Below are positions 1 through 7,646 of a stretch of 42,978 bases of DNA, piece after piece (position 1 is the first letter of the stretch; each line of letters opens with the position of its first letter). Position numbers and translations under genes: made by a program. The notes under the pieces are model-generated. The model searched no databases, was not told the DNA's origin, and saw only the letters and a program-made list of their open reading frames with translations. Where the stretch lies: contig JAFAOU010000161.1 of the NCBI GenBank assembly GCA_019247495.1, positions 1 through 42,978 of the forward strand, in the 5' to 3' direction. The DNA is from Acidobacteriota bacterium (lineage in GTDB: Bacteria; Acidobacteriota; Thermoanaerobaculia; Gp7-AA8).

Positions 1-78
1 AACAAGCTCCTGCGCTGCAGCCGGATAGACGGCCAGCACAAATAAGACAGCGGCGAAAAGGCTTCGCAGCGGGGTCAC
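1..78 (-). CDS. Start of a secreted protein (cut by window edge)
   Basis: Reading leftward from a GTG at 78, 26 codons are open to the window edge. They encode a textbook signal peptide: a basic start (MTPLRS), a hydrophobic core (LFAAVLFVLAVY) and an AAAQ-type cleavage site near residue 22. Only this leader is visible, so the mature product is unknown. The gene is divergent from the STT3-like gene starting at 135, so their promoters would share 79-134. No clear Shine-Dalgarno sequence precedes the GTG, and a start further upstream is not excluded. Confidence 0.55.
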   Translation of the reverse strand, partial: MTPLRSLFAAVLFVLAVYPAAAQELV

Positions 79-134
79 CTGATTTTTCGGACGTCTTGGA
101 CGACGCGAAATAAGATTGAGCCGTCGCGGGAAAA

Positions 135-1892
135 ATGGCAAGAGAAATTGTGGTCTCCGACACCCGACGCCCGACGCCGGACGCCCGATTACTCGCCCTC
201 GCGTTCTTCGTCCTCGCACTGGCCTGCCGGTTCCTCAACGCGCCGTACGCGTTCGAAGGAGGCACGCCGCGCATCGCGCCGGTGGACGAGCTGTATCACT
301 GGAAACGGATGGCGTACTCGGCGACGCACTTTCCGCGCGTGCTGGAGTTCGATCGCGATCGCGGAGTCGCCGGCGCGTTTTGTCCGTGGCCGCCGTTGTA
401 CGACGTGGCGAGCGGAGGCATTGCGCGGTTACTCGGCGGCACAACCTCGGACGAAGTTCTCGCACGCATCGTCTGGCTCCCGCCGGTTCTCTTCGCGCTC
501 TTCACCGGCCTTGCCGTTTTCATCCTGGCGAGTCGAAGCGGGACGCTGGTCGCGACGGTCACCGGCATCGCGCTGGCGACGTCGCCATTTCTTGTGACGA
601 CATCGTGGATCGGCAGCATCGATCACCATTTCCTCGAGCCCATCCTGACGTTCGCCATCCTCGGCGCGACGTGTCTCGGCATCCGCGCGGAAACACGACG
701 TGAAAAAGTCCGCGCCGGCATTCTCCTCGGCCTGGCGATTACGGCGGCGATGTTCGTCCAGACCGCTCTCCTCATCGCCGCCGCCCTCGCGTTCGGGGTG
801 CTCTTCTTTGCGACGGACGGCCTCGCCGCGACTGGCGGCTTCAGCATCGCCGCGATCTCGGTCTCGATCTACCGTCTCACGCGCCCGCCCGGCTTCCCCG
901 ACAATCAATGGTTCCTCGGCTGGACGCACGCGACGCTCTTCGCCGCCGCCACCCTCGCGTGCGCGATCATCGGGATCCAACGTAGCGCCGGCGGCCCGCC
1001 GGCTGGACCGCCGCCGGCTCGGCGGCGCGTGGTCGCCCTACTCCTCGGTGGATTGATCGCGATCGCCATCCCATCGGTCCGAGCATCGCTCTTCACCGGC
1101 TCTCACTTCCTCGGCGGCGATCGCTGGCTGCGCACGATCCAGGAGTTCCAGCCGCTCTGGCGCGCACGCGGCGACGATCTTCTCTCTGATCTCGTTGGCC
1201 TTTCCGGCGGCGCGATCCTGGTCTGGTTCCTCGCAATTCGCGCGATCAAAACGCGCGACAGCATCCGGTTGACGATTGCCATCTTCGCGATTGCATACTT
1301 CGCACTGACGATCACCAGCCGCCGCTTCTGGATCGTGGCCATCCCGCTGCTCGCGCTCGCCGGCGCGATGTATGTGCCGCTGATCGCACGCAAGCGGTTG
1401 GCGATTCTTGCGGCGCTACTTGTCGCGCTCCCTCCCCCGCTGCAATTCGCGGGATGGCTGATGACGCCGCAGTCGATCCCGCCGAATCAGCAGCAGTGGA
1501 TTCGAGCGACGTCGTTCATTCGCACGCTGCCGCCGGGACGTGTCCTCGGACCGTGGTCGATGGGACATGCCATCGACGTCGAGGGAAAGCATCCCGTCAT
1601 CCTCGACAACTTCGGCACGATGCCGGACACCGCGACCTTCGAACGCGCACAACAGGCACTGCTGACGACCGATGAACGGATTCTCGCGAACTACTGCGAT
1701 ACCGCGAACGTCCGCTACCTGATCCTCGAACAGCCGCGCTTCGGCATCGCCTCCGCCAACGCCATCCTCGGCACGAGCCAAGCAGCGGAAACGACGTGGT
1801 GGTCGCGCGTGTGGCACCGCGAGCATCCGAAGTTCTTTCGCGAGATCTGGAGCGAGCCGGAGTTGAGGATTTACGAGCGCAGCTCGCGATAA
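135..1892 (+). CDS. STT3-like GT-C family membrane glycosyltransferase
   Basis: A 585-residue polytopic membrane protein resembling oligosaccharyltransferase catalytic subunits (STT3/AglB/PglB), which move a lipid-linked glycan to protein in the periplasm. An acidic first-loop segment (VDELYHWKRM, about residues 50-60) is followed by WPPLYD and by IDHHFLEP (about 161-168), the STT3 DHH-type motif. About 11-13 hydrophobic segments follow. A C-terminal domain holds PWSMGH near residue 472, where canonical enzymes have WWDYG, then the IDVEGKHPVILDNFG stretch usual after it. The catalytic-region Asp of WWDYG is therefore not conserved, and transferase activity is inferred only. Residues about 284-298 are encoded by a palindromic element. 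The first 15 codons include a CCGACGCC-type low-complexity run, so the true start may be the GTG at 150. Confidence 0.78.
   Translation: MAREIVVSDTRRPTPDARLLALAFFVLALACRFLNAPYAFEGGTPRIAPVDELYHWKRMAYSATHFPRVLEFDRDRGVAGAFCPWPPLYDVASGGIARLLGGTTSDEVLARIVWLPPVLFALFTGLAVFILASRSGTLVATVTGIALATSPFLVTTSWIGSIDHHFLEPILTFAILGATCLGIRAETRREKVRAGILLGLAITAAMFVQTALLIAAALAFGVLFFATDGLAATGGFSIAAISVSIYRLTRPPGFPDNQWFLGWTHATLFAAATLACAIIGIQRSAGGPPAGPPPARRRVVALLLGGLIAIAIPSVRASLFTGSHFLGGDRWLRTIQEFQPLWRARGDDLLSDLVGLSGGAILVWFLAIRAIKTRDSIRLTIAIFAIAYFALTITSRRFWIVAIPLLALAGAMYVPLIARKRLAILAALLVALPPPLQFAGWLMTPQSIPPNQQQWIRATSFIRTLPPGRVLGPWSMGHAIDVEGKHPVILDNFGTMPDTATFERAQQALLTTDERILANYCDTANVRYLILEQPRFGIASANAILGTSQAAETTWWSRVWHREHPKFFREIWSEPELRIYERSSR
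984..1026. repeat. GC-rich palindromic element, copy A, inside a coding region
   Basis: This 43-nt unit consists of two hairpin modules, GCCGGCGGCCCGCCGGC and GCCGCCGGCTCGGCGGC, joined by TGGACC. Each module has 7-bp stems and a 3-nt loop. The unit is identical over all 43 nt to the reverse complement of 40448-40490. Here it lies in frame within the STT3-like gene and encodes SAGGPPAGPPPARR in a loop between two hydrophobic segments. A diverged copy lies between batA and batB. Confidence 0.85.
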
Positions 1893-1900
1893 GACCGGCG

Positions 1901-2112
1901 TGCGCGCGAAGGCGCGCGTAACAATCTACGCCCCGCGCTCTGCGCGGGGTTCGGTCGCGACAACGGATTTGCGGCCGCAGAGGCGGCAGCTACAAAACCT
2001 CGAACAGCGCGCGCATTTTGTAGTGGCCGGCTTCGCGGCCACAACTTCGTTTGCGTTCCTGTTCCCCGCGCAGAGCGCGGGGCTAAGATTGTTGCGCGCG
2101 CCTTCGCGCGCG
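1901..2112. repeat. Nested long imperfect palindrome
   Basis: The gap between the STT3-like and lipase-maturation genes is almost entirely one composite inverted repeat. The outer arms 1901-1949 and 2064-2112 pair with few mismatches. The inner arms 1969-1999 and 2014-2045 pair less well. The centre 2000-2013 is unpaired. Each arm is itself made of short hairpins, such as GCGCGCGAAGGCGCGC and CCCCGCGCTCTGCGCGGGG. Transcribed, it could fold into one rod of about 200 nt. It has no coding capacity. Confidence 0.8.
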
Positions 2113-2171
2113 ACGAACATCAACACAGGCGCGACGCACACGGTGTCCAAACTGGCGGCACAGCCACACCC

Positions 2172-3668
2172 ATGTTCGAGGAATTCACGTCCGAACCGAT
2201 CAAGCCTCCCATCCTCGAGCGATGGTTCGCGCCATCGATCGCGCCTTCGTTCGTTCGCGCGCGCTGGATCTGGCTGCGCTGCCTGGGTAGCATCTTCTTC
2301 TCCGTTTTCTACTCGCTCTTCTTCCAGATTCATGGACTGATCGGGCCGCGCGGAATCCTTCCGGCCGGGCAGTATCTCGACGCCGTCCATCGCGCACTCG
2401 GATGGAAAGGCTACTGGTACGCGCCGACGCTGCTCTGGTTCAACGCCAGCGACGCGATGCTCAGCGCCATCGTCTGGATCGGATTCGCGGCGTCGGTCGC
2501 AATCGTCATCAATATCTGGCCGCGAGTTTCGATCGCCGTCGCCGGCATCTGCTTTCTCTCGTTCGTCGGCGCGGCGCAGGAGTTTGCGGGATATCAATCG
2601 GACGGCATGCTGCTCGAAGCGGCGCTGCTGTCGATCTTTCTCGCGCCGCGCGGCGTCAGGCCGAGGATGGCAAGCGATCAGCCGCCGTCGCGCGCGGCCG
2701 TTTTCATGCTGCAGTGGGAGTGGTTCCGCATCTACTTCGAATCGGGACTCGTCAAGCTCCTCAGCGGCGAGGAGCAGTGGCGCAACCTGACGGCGATGGA
2801 CAAGTACTACGAGAACGGTCCGCTGCCATCGTGGATCGGCTGGTACGTGCAGCAGTGGCCGCATTCGTTCCATGCGTTCTCTGCCGGCCTGACGCTCTTC
2901 GTCGAACTGATTGCCGTCTGGCTCTTGTTCGCGCCGCGCAAGAACTCACTCTGCCGCCTCATCGCATTCATCATCGTTACGCCGCTGCAGATCGGCATCA
3001 TCCTCACCGCCAACTACGCCTTTCTCAACTACCTCGTGTTGTGCCTTGCCATCCTTCTGCTCGACGACTCGATCCTGCGCGGACCGATACCTGTGCCGCG
3101 AACGCGAAAACCGTCGATCGCGGCGGCCGTGGTGCTCACAACGATCTTTCTGACCTCGGTCGCCGCGTTTCTGATGCCATCGTTTCCGACGGTCAAGCTC
3201 CTCGATCCGTTCCGCGTCGCGAATCGCTACGGACTCTTCGCAGTGATGACGCGCAACCGCTACGAGATCGAGTTTCAGGGGACGCGCGACGGCACGACGT
3301 GGATCGCCTATCCGTTCCGCTACAAGCCGCAGGACCTCCGCAAAGCTCCCGGACTTTACGCACCGTACCAGCCCCGCTTCGAATGGAACCTCTGGTTTGC
3401 GTCGCTCGGATCGATTCAGGACAACCAATGGGTGCTGAACGCCGAGGGACGATTGCTGGAGAATTCACCGCCGGTGCTGAGACTCTTCGCCGCGAATCCC
3501 TTCGAAGGCAAGCCGCCGGTGGCCGTGCGCGCGGTCGCGTATCAATACTGGTTCTCAACGACAGCTGAACGCCTCCGAACCGGCGCCTGGTGGCGGCGCG
3601 AATTTCTCGGAGCGTACGCGCCCGCGGCGACACGCGCGAGCGATGGAAGCATCACGTTCGGGGAGTGA
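2172..3668 (+). CDS. Lipase maturation factor family membrane protein
   Basis: 498 residues resembling the lipase maturation factor (LMF1) family, whose animal members help fold lipases in the endoplasmic reticulum. The role of bacterial members is not settled. Family features visible here are FFQIHGLIGPRGILPAGQYL early in the first membrane block, FAGYQSDGMLLEA, and LQWEWFRIYFESGLVKLLSG followed by WRNLTAMDKYYENGPLP. After about seven hydrophobic segments, a C-terminal soluble domain (about residues 340-498) carries FRVANRYGLFAVMTRNRYEIEF. Length fits bacterial homologues. It follows the STT3-like gene on the same strand after the long palindrome, so joint transcription is possible. No strong ribosome-binding site precedes the ATG. 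Confidence 0.85.
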   Translation: MFEEFTSEPIKPPILERWFAPSIAPSFVRARWIWLRCLGSIFFSVFYSLFFQIHGLIGPRGILPAGQYLDAVHRALGWKGYWYAPTLLWFNASDAMLSAIVWIGFAASVAIVINIWPRVSIAVAGICFLSFVGAAQEFAGYQSDGMLLEAALLSIFLAPRGVRPRMASDQPPSRAAVFMLQWEWFRIYFESGLVKLLSGEEQWRNLTAMDKYYENGPLPSWIGWYVQQWPHSFHAFSAGLTLFVELIAVWLLFAPRKNSLCRLIAFIIVTPLQIGIILTANYAFLNYLVLCLAILLLDDSILRGPIPVPRTRKPSIAAAVVLTTIFLTSVAAFLMPSFPTVKLLDPFRVANRYGLFAVMTRNRYEIEFQGTRDGTTWIAYPFRYKPQDLRKAPGLYAPYQPRFEWNLWFASLGSIQDNQWVLNAEGRLLENSPPVLRLFAANPFEGKPPVAVRAVAYQYWFSTTAERLRTGAWWRREFLGAYAPAATRASDGSITFGE

Positions 3669-3724
3669 CTCTCAGCCTGAAGCGCCGGAGCCGTGAAGCC
3701 GAAGGCGAGGCGGCAGAGGACGCT

Positions 3725-3853
3725 GAAGGATCTCAAGATGCGCTCCGGCTGAAACCCCTGCGATTCAACGCAGATTGGGAAGCTTGAGATCCTTCGACCG
3801 TCCTTCGGCGTTCCGCGCTTCGCTCCAACGCCTCCGGCGGCTCTGGATGACAG
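3725..3853. repeat. Dispersed inverted repeat (GATCCTTCGACCG family), copy 1
   Basis: GAAGGATCTCAAG at 3725-3737 pairs exactly with CTTGAGATCCTTC at 3783-3795. The right half continues to 3853 and ends in a GGATGACAG motif. The same right half recurs at 4999-5066, and an inverted copy lies at 4866-4931. The left half (about 3680-3724) looks like a decayed form of the partner arm. The element fills the gap between the lipase maturation factor gene and the mini-membrane protein gene. Confidence 0.75.
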
Positions 3854-3886
3854 CCGCTGGCACGCGAGTAGCTATTGCTGAGCCAC

Positions 3887-4042
3887 ATGGGAAACTTACT
3901 TTGGCTCATCATCGTCGTTCTCGTCATTTTGTGGCTGGCCGGTTTCGCGATGCACATCGGAGGTGGACTCATTCACCTGTTGATCGTCATCGCGGTGATC
4001 GTGCTGATCATCCAGCTCGTCACTGGCCGGCGCGCGATCTGA
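3887..4042 (+). CDS. lmo0937-family mini membrane protein
   Basis: A 51-residue protein with two hydrophobic segments, about residues 3-22 and 29-46. They are separated by a glycine-rich turn (HIGGGLIHLL), and the protein ends in a basic tail, TGRRAI. This size, the GGGLIHLL turn and the basic end match the lmo0937/DUF5670 family of tiny membrane proteins, whose function is unknown. The stop at 4040-4042 abuts the stop of the convergent BtpA gene. The ATG at 3887 lies shortly after repeat copy 1 and has no strong Shine-Dalgarno sequence. The family match rests on pattern and size only. Confidence 0.8.
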   Translation: MGNLLWLIIVVLVILWLAGFAMHIGGGLIHLLIVIAVIVLIIQLVTGRRAI

Positions 4043-4855
4043 TCAGCGGCGCTTGAACGCGGCGACGAGCCGCTTCACGCGGTCGGGATCGACGGGCGCT
4101 TCGACGCGTCCGTCGATTTTGATCGAGGTGCCGGCGATTGCTCCGTCGGCCTCGGCGAACGTGCCCGCGTTCGCCTCAGTCAGTCCGCTGCCGATGAGGA
4201 TCGGCGCGTCGCTGAGCGCTTCGCGCACGCGAGCGAAGCGTCCGCGATCCGGCTCCGCTCCGGTCTCCGCTCCGCTGATGATGACGGCATCGGCGAATCC
4301 GCGATGCCGCAGATCCTTCGCCGCCTGGACCTCATCCAACGGCACCATCGGCGTCGCATGCTTGACCATGTGGTCCGCGAAAATCAGCACATCGGGAGCG
4401 ATCGCCGCGCGTTTTCGCAGTGTGTCCGCAGCGCGTCCTTCGACGATCCCCTGATCGGTGAACATCGCGCCGGTGTGGACATTCACGCGAATGAACGCGG
4501 CGCCAGCCGCTGCCGCGATCGCAATCGCCGACGCCGCATCGTTGCGCAGCACATTCACGCCGAACGGCAATTCGACCTCGCCGGCGACTTCGACGATCAC
4601 GCGCGTCAACGCCGCAACCGTCTCCGCCGGGACGTGATCTTTGAAAAACGGACGATCGCCGAAGTTCTCGAACGCGATCGCATCGCACCCGCCCTCGCGC
4701 AACGCACGCGCATCGCGTAGCGCAGCATCGACGATCGCCCGCATCGACCCGCCATACATCGGCGCACCGGGCAGCGCAGCGACATGAACCATCCCGATGA
4801 CGGCATTGCCGCCGAAGCGGTTGCGGAAACCTTCGCGAGTGAGCATGCGTCGCAT
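4043..4855 (-). CDS. BtpA/SgcQ family TIM-barrel protein
   Basis: 270 residues matching the BtpA family, named for a cyanobacterial protein needed for stable photosystem I; other members sit in sugar-metabolism loci. In a non-photosynthetic context the role is unknown, and a phosphosugar-binding or nucleosidase-like barrel is the usual guess. Visible features are an N-terminal IGMVHVAALPGAPMY strand and loop, CDAIAFENFGDRPF, FGVNVLRNDAASAIAIA, AAFIRVNVHTGAMFTDQG, and a C-terminal ILIGSGLTEANAGTFAEADG phosphate-binding type loop. The ATG at 4855 is used; an in-frame ATG at 4846 is equally possible because neither has a Shine-Dalgarno sequence. The gene is divergent from cysS across the paired repeat at 4866-5066. 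Confidence 0.85.
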   Translation of the reverse strand: MRRMLTREGFRNRFGGNAVIGMVHVAALPGAPMYGGSMRAIVDAALRDARALREGGCDAIAFENFGDRPFFKDHVPAETVAALTRVIVEVAGEVELPFGVNVLRNDAASAIAIAAAAGAAFIRVNVHTGAMFTDQGIVEGRAADTLRKRAAIAPDVLIFADHMVKHATPMVPLDEVQAAKDLRHRGFADAVIISGAETGAEPDRGRFARVREALSDAPILIGSGLTEANAGTFAEADGAIAGTSIKIDGRVEAPVDPDRVKRLVAAFKRR

Positions 4856-4865
4856 AGGGTACTCG

Positions 4866-5066
4866 CTGTCATCCTGAGCCGCCGGAGGCGCTGTAGCGCG
4901 AAGCGCGTAACGCCGGAGGACGGTCGAAGGACCCCCCTGCTGCTAACCCGGCCGGGCGGCGGAGACTTCGACGCGAAGGTTCAACGGGCTACCGGCTGGA
5001 GATCCTTCGACCGTCCTCCGGCGCTTCGCCTTTGGCTACGACGCCTTCGGCGGCTCAGGATGACAG
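4866..5066. repeat. Paired inverted repeat (CTGTCATCCTGAG family), copies 2 and 3
   Basis: The left arm 4866-4931 begins CTGTCATCCTGAGCCGCC. The right arm 4999-5066 ends with its reverse complement GGCGGCTCAGGATGACAG. About 67 nt separate them. Each arm contains smaller GC-rich palindromes, and both arms are relatives of 3786-3853. The element fills nearly the whole divergent gap between the BtpA-family gene and cysS, ending 20 nt before the cysS ATG, so any promoter for either gene must lie in or beside it. Confidence 0.8.
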
Positions 5067-5086
5067 TGGTTTACTATCCCCCGCGC

Positions 5087-6496
5087 ATGTCCGATCTCAA
5101 GTTGTTCAACACCCTCACGCGGGAGAAGGAGACCTTCGAGCCGCTCATCCCGGGCGAGGTGCGCATGTACTCGTGCGGGCCGACCGTTTACAACCACCTC
5201 CACATCGGCAACATGCGCACGTTTGTGTGGGGCGATGTGTTGCGGCGATATCTCGAGTGGCGCGGGCTGCGCGTGAAGCAGGTCATGAACGTCACCGACG
5301 TCGAGGACAAGATCATCCGCAACGCTGCCGCCGCGGGGCAGGATCTGCAGACGTACACCGCGCCGTTCATCGAGTCGTTTCACGCGTCCCTCGCGAAGCT
5401 GCGCGTGCGCAAGGCCGACGCGTATCCGCGCGCCACGGAGTACATCCCGCAGATGGTGGCGCTGGTGCAGCAGCTCAACGATCGCGGCCACACGTACACG
5501 GCCGACGGCTCGACCTACTTCAAGGTCTCCACGCTGGACGGCTACGGAAAACTCTCGCGCGTCGAGATCGATGAGACGAGCGAATACAGCCGCATCGAAT
5601 CGGACGAGTACGAAAAAGAATCGGCGCGTGATTTCGTGCTCTGGAAGGCAAAGAAGGACAACGAGCCCGCCTGGATGACGCCGATCGGCGAAGGGCGTCC
5701 GGGATGGCACCTCGAGTGCTCGGCCATGTCGATGGACCTCCTCGGCGAGACCTTCGACATCCACACCGGCGCCGTCGATCTCATCTTCCCGCATCACGAA
5801 AATGAGATCGCGCAGAGCGAGGGCGCGACCGGCAAGCCGTTCGTCCGCTATTGGATTCATGGCGAGCACCTCAACATCGATCAGCAGAAGATGTCGAAGT
5901 CGCTCGGCAACATCTACACGGTGCCGGAGATTGAGAGCATGGGTTACGACCTCCTTGCGCTCCGCTACGCACTGCTCTCGGTCCCCTATCGCACGAAGCT
6001 GAACTTCACCACGCAGTCGCTCGACGATGCCAAGAACGCGCTGTCGCGGATCGAGTCGTTCCTCCTCCGCGTCGACGAGGTTTCGCGCTCCGCCCCGCAC
6101 GATGCGAAGCATTCCGACGGAGCTGCCGATCAACTTATCGGCAAGTTCCTCACCGATTTCGAAACGGCGATGGACGATGACCTCAACACCGCCGGCGCCC
6201 TCGGCGCGCTCTTCACGCTCATTCGCGAAGGGAACATCGCGTTCGACGAAGGCCGCATTCTGGCTGGGGATGCCGAGGGGTTGAAGACGGCGCTGATGAA
6301 GATCGATCCGGTGCTGGATATTTTCCCGATGCGCGAAGCGAACCTCGATGCCGAGATCGACGCGCTGATCGAAGCGCGGAACGCTGCGCGAAAGGCGCGC
6401 AACTTCGCCGAGAGCGATCGGTTGCGCGATGAGTTGGTGAGCCGCGGGATCGTGCTGGAAGACACTCCGGGCGGGACTCGGTGGAGAAAGGCGTGA
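5087..6496 (+). CDS. cysS: Cysteinyl-tRNA synthetase
   Basis: A 469-residue class I aminoacyl-tRNA synthetase that charges tRNA-Cys in the cytoplasm; the length is normal for the family. Residue C30 in the CGPTVY motif is a zinc ligand. HIGN at 39-42 is the HIGH-type signature, followed by MNVTDVEDKII. Further zinc-site segments are GWHLECSAMS and IFPHHENEIAQSEG. KMSKSLGN near residue 270 is the KMSKS loop. The C-terminal DALR-type helical domain ends with RNFAESDRLRDEL and RGIVLEDTPGGTRW. The frame is open further upstream, but that part is repeat sequence. The ATG at 5087 gives the standard MSDLKLFNTLTREKE beginning. Confidence 0.98.
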   Translation: MSDLKLFNTLTREKETFEPLIPGEVRMYSCGPTVYNHLHIGNMRTFVWGDVLRRYLEWRGLRVKQVMNVTDVEDKIIRNAAAAGQDLQTYTAPFIESFHASLAKLRVRKADAYPRATEYIPQMVALVQQLNDRGHTYTADGSTYFKVSTLDGYGKLSRVEIDETSEYSRIESDEYEKESARDFVLWKAKKDNEPAWMTPIGEGRPGWHLECSAMSMDLLGETFDIHTGAVDLIFPHHENEIAQSEGATGKPFVRYWIHGEHLNIDQQKMSKSLGNIYTVPEIESMGYDLLALRYALLSVPYRTKLNFTTQSLDDAKNALSRIESFLLRVDEVSRSAPHDAKHSDGAADQLIGKFLTDFETAMDDDLNTAGALGALFTLIREGNIAFDEGRILAGDAEGLKTALMKIDPVLDIFPMREANLDAEIDALIEARNAARKARNFAESDRLRDELVSRGIVLEDTPGGTRWRKA

Positions 6497-6558
6497 TCAC
6501 CACAGAGACACAGAGAGCACAGAGGTCAATCTCCGTTTCCTCTGTGCCTCTGTGGTGA
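6497..6558. repeat. CACAGAG-type hairpin repeat between cysS and ruvA
   Basis: The left arm 6497-6525 (starts TCACCACAGAGACACAGAG) pairs with the right arm 6539-6558 (CCTCTGTGCCTCTGTGGTGA) with a small internal loop. The left arm begins directly after the cysS stop, and the right arm ends 7 nt before the ruvA ATG, so the hairpin fills the whole gap and covers the usual place of a ribosome-binding site. It is AT-richer than the surrounding genes. Confidence 0.8.
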
Positions 6559-6565
6559 AAATCCA

Positions 6566-7162
6566 ATGATCGGCTACCTCGAAGGTTCCCTCAAACAACT
6601 CGATGCCACGCGTGCGCTCGTCGTCGCGGGCGGCGTGGGGTACGAGGTACACATCTCGTTGCAGACGTACTACAAGCTCGAAGGGCAGCGCGACGTCGCG
6701 CTCACGATTTACACGCACGTTCGCGAGGATGCGCTGTCGCTTTACGGGTTTGCGTCGGGCGAAGAGAAATTCGCGTTCGAGAAGCTGATCTCAATTTCTG
6801 GCATCGGACCGACGCTGGCGCAGAAGATCCTTTCGGGGATCGAACCGGCGGATCTTGCCGAGGCGGTGGCAAGGGGCGATGTGAGGAAGTTGTCGTCGAT
6901 ACCGGGCGTCGGCAAAAAGACCGCCGACCGCATCGTGCTCGAGCTGCGCGACAAACTGTTCATTCCGGAGTCCGCACGCGACCAGCCCGCGCCGTCGACG
7001 CGCACCTCGGTCGACGATGACGTCCACTCCGCGCTCATCAACCTCGGCTACCGCCCGAAGGATGCCGAGTCGGCCCTCGACCTCGCGCGCAAAGAGCTCG
7101 GCAACGAGGCCGAGCTCTCCGCGCTGCTGAAGGCCGCGCTCCGACAACTCACGCGGTCGTAA
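6566..7162 (+). CDS. ruvA: Holliday junction DNA helicase subunit RuvA
   Basis: 198 residues, the usual RuvA length. RuvA tetramers hold the four-way junction while RuvB motors drive branch migration in recombination repair. Domain I (about 1-63) is an OB fold starting MIGYLEGSL with VGYEVHIS. Domain II (about 64-135) has two helix-hairpin-helix motifs, ISGIGPTLAQKIL and IPGVGKKTADRIV, that grip DNA. Domain III (about 150-195) is the RuvB-contacting three-helix unit (VHSALINLGYRPKDAESAL). No ruvB or ruvC is adjacent here. Its 3' end overlaps the end of the convergent DoxX gene by 14 nt. Confidence 0.97.
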   Translation: MIGYLEGSLKQLDATRALVVAGGVGYEVHISLQTYYKLEGQRDVALTIYTHVREDALSLYGFASGEEKFAFEKLISISGIGPTLAQKILSGIEPADLAEAVARGDVRKLSSIPGVGKKTADRIVLELRDKLFIPESARDQPAPSTRTSVDDDVHSALINLGYRPKDAESALDLARKELGNEAELSALLKAALRQLTRS

Positions 7163-7565
7163 CCACCGTGCGATGGCGCATCGCGTTGTCGATGCTCCAG
7201 ATCCCGGCGCCGTGCGCGGCAACGAACAGCCACAGGAAGCAGTAAAGAACCGCCAGCTCGCCCTTGTTCTCGAGTGGCCAGAAACCGCCGTGGGAGGCGT
7301 GACCCATGAAGTACGCGGCGGCCATCTCGCCGCACGCGATGAACGCTGCGATCCCGGTGAAGAGGCCGATGGCGATGAGCAGGCCGCACACCAGCTCGAT
7401 GCCGCCCGCTACTTTCATGAGCGGCGGCAACGGGCCACCCATCCCCGCCGGCATCGGCGGATATCCAAAGAGTTTTTGCGTCCCGTGCATCGCGAACATG
7501 AGGCCCGCAATGATGCGCAGGAGCGCGAATGTGTGGGCCGAAAAGCGTCCGATAACCTCAGCCAT
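7149..7565 (-). CDS. DoxX family membrane protein
   Basis: A 138-residue integral membrane protein of the DoxX type, with four hydrophobic segments at about 12-28, 50-70, 72-92 and 105-123. The N-terminal LLRIIAGLMFAMHGTQKLFG and the GGIELVCGLLIAIGLFT segment are characteristic. Some members interact with quinone-linked redox enzymes, but most are uncharacterised. A good ribosome-binding site (GGAGG, about 6 nt before the ATG) supports the start. The gene is divergent from the lipoprotein gene at 7647; the gap holds a small palindrome pair. Confidence 0.88.
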   Translation of the reverse strand: MAEVIGRFSAHTFALLRIIAGLMFAMHGTQKLFGYPPMPAGMGGPLPPLMKVAGGIELVCGLLIAIGLFTGIAAFIACGEMAAAYFMGHASHGGFWPLENKGELAVLYCFLWLFVAAHGAGIWSIDNAMRHRTVVTTA

Positions 7566-7579
7566 ACTGCACCTCCGTA

Positions 7580-7614
7580 GGGACGGCGTTCACGTCCCGC
7601 GCCAACCGGGCGCG
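7580..7614. repeat. Double hairpin GGGACG...CGTCCC / CGCGCC...GGCGCG
   Basis: GGGACG at 7580-7585 pairs with CGTCCC at 7593-7598. CGCGCC at 7598-7603 pairs with GGCGCG at 7609-7614. Two adjacent perfect 6-bp stems in a divergent promoter region could be another dispersed palindrome or a regulator site; the sequence alone does not decide. Confidence 0.5.
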
Positions 7615-7646
7615 ACGATTGCTCTTTGCCTGTCCGGAGGTTTGAA

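Noticed and set aside
4784..5086. 101-codon upstream extension of the cysS frame
   Set aside because: It is the translated inverted repeat (peptides such as SRRRRCSAKRV) and is not part of known cysteinyl-tRNA synthetases; the conserved beginning MSDLKLFNTL starts at 5087.
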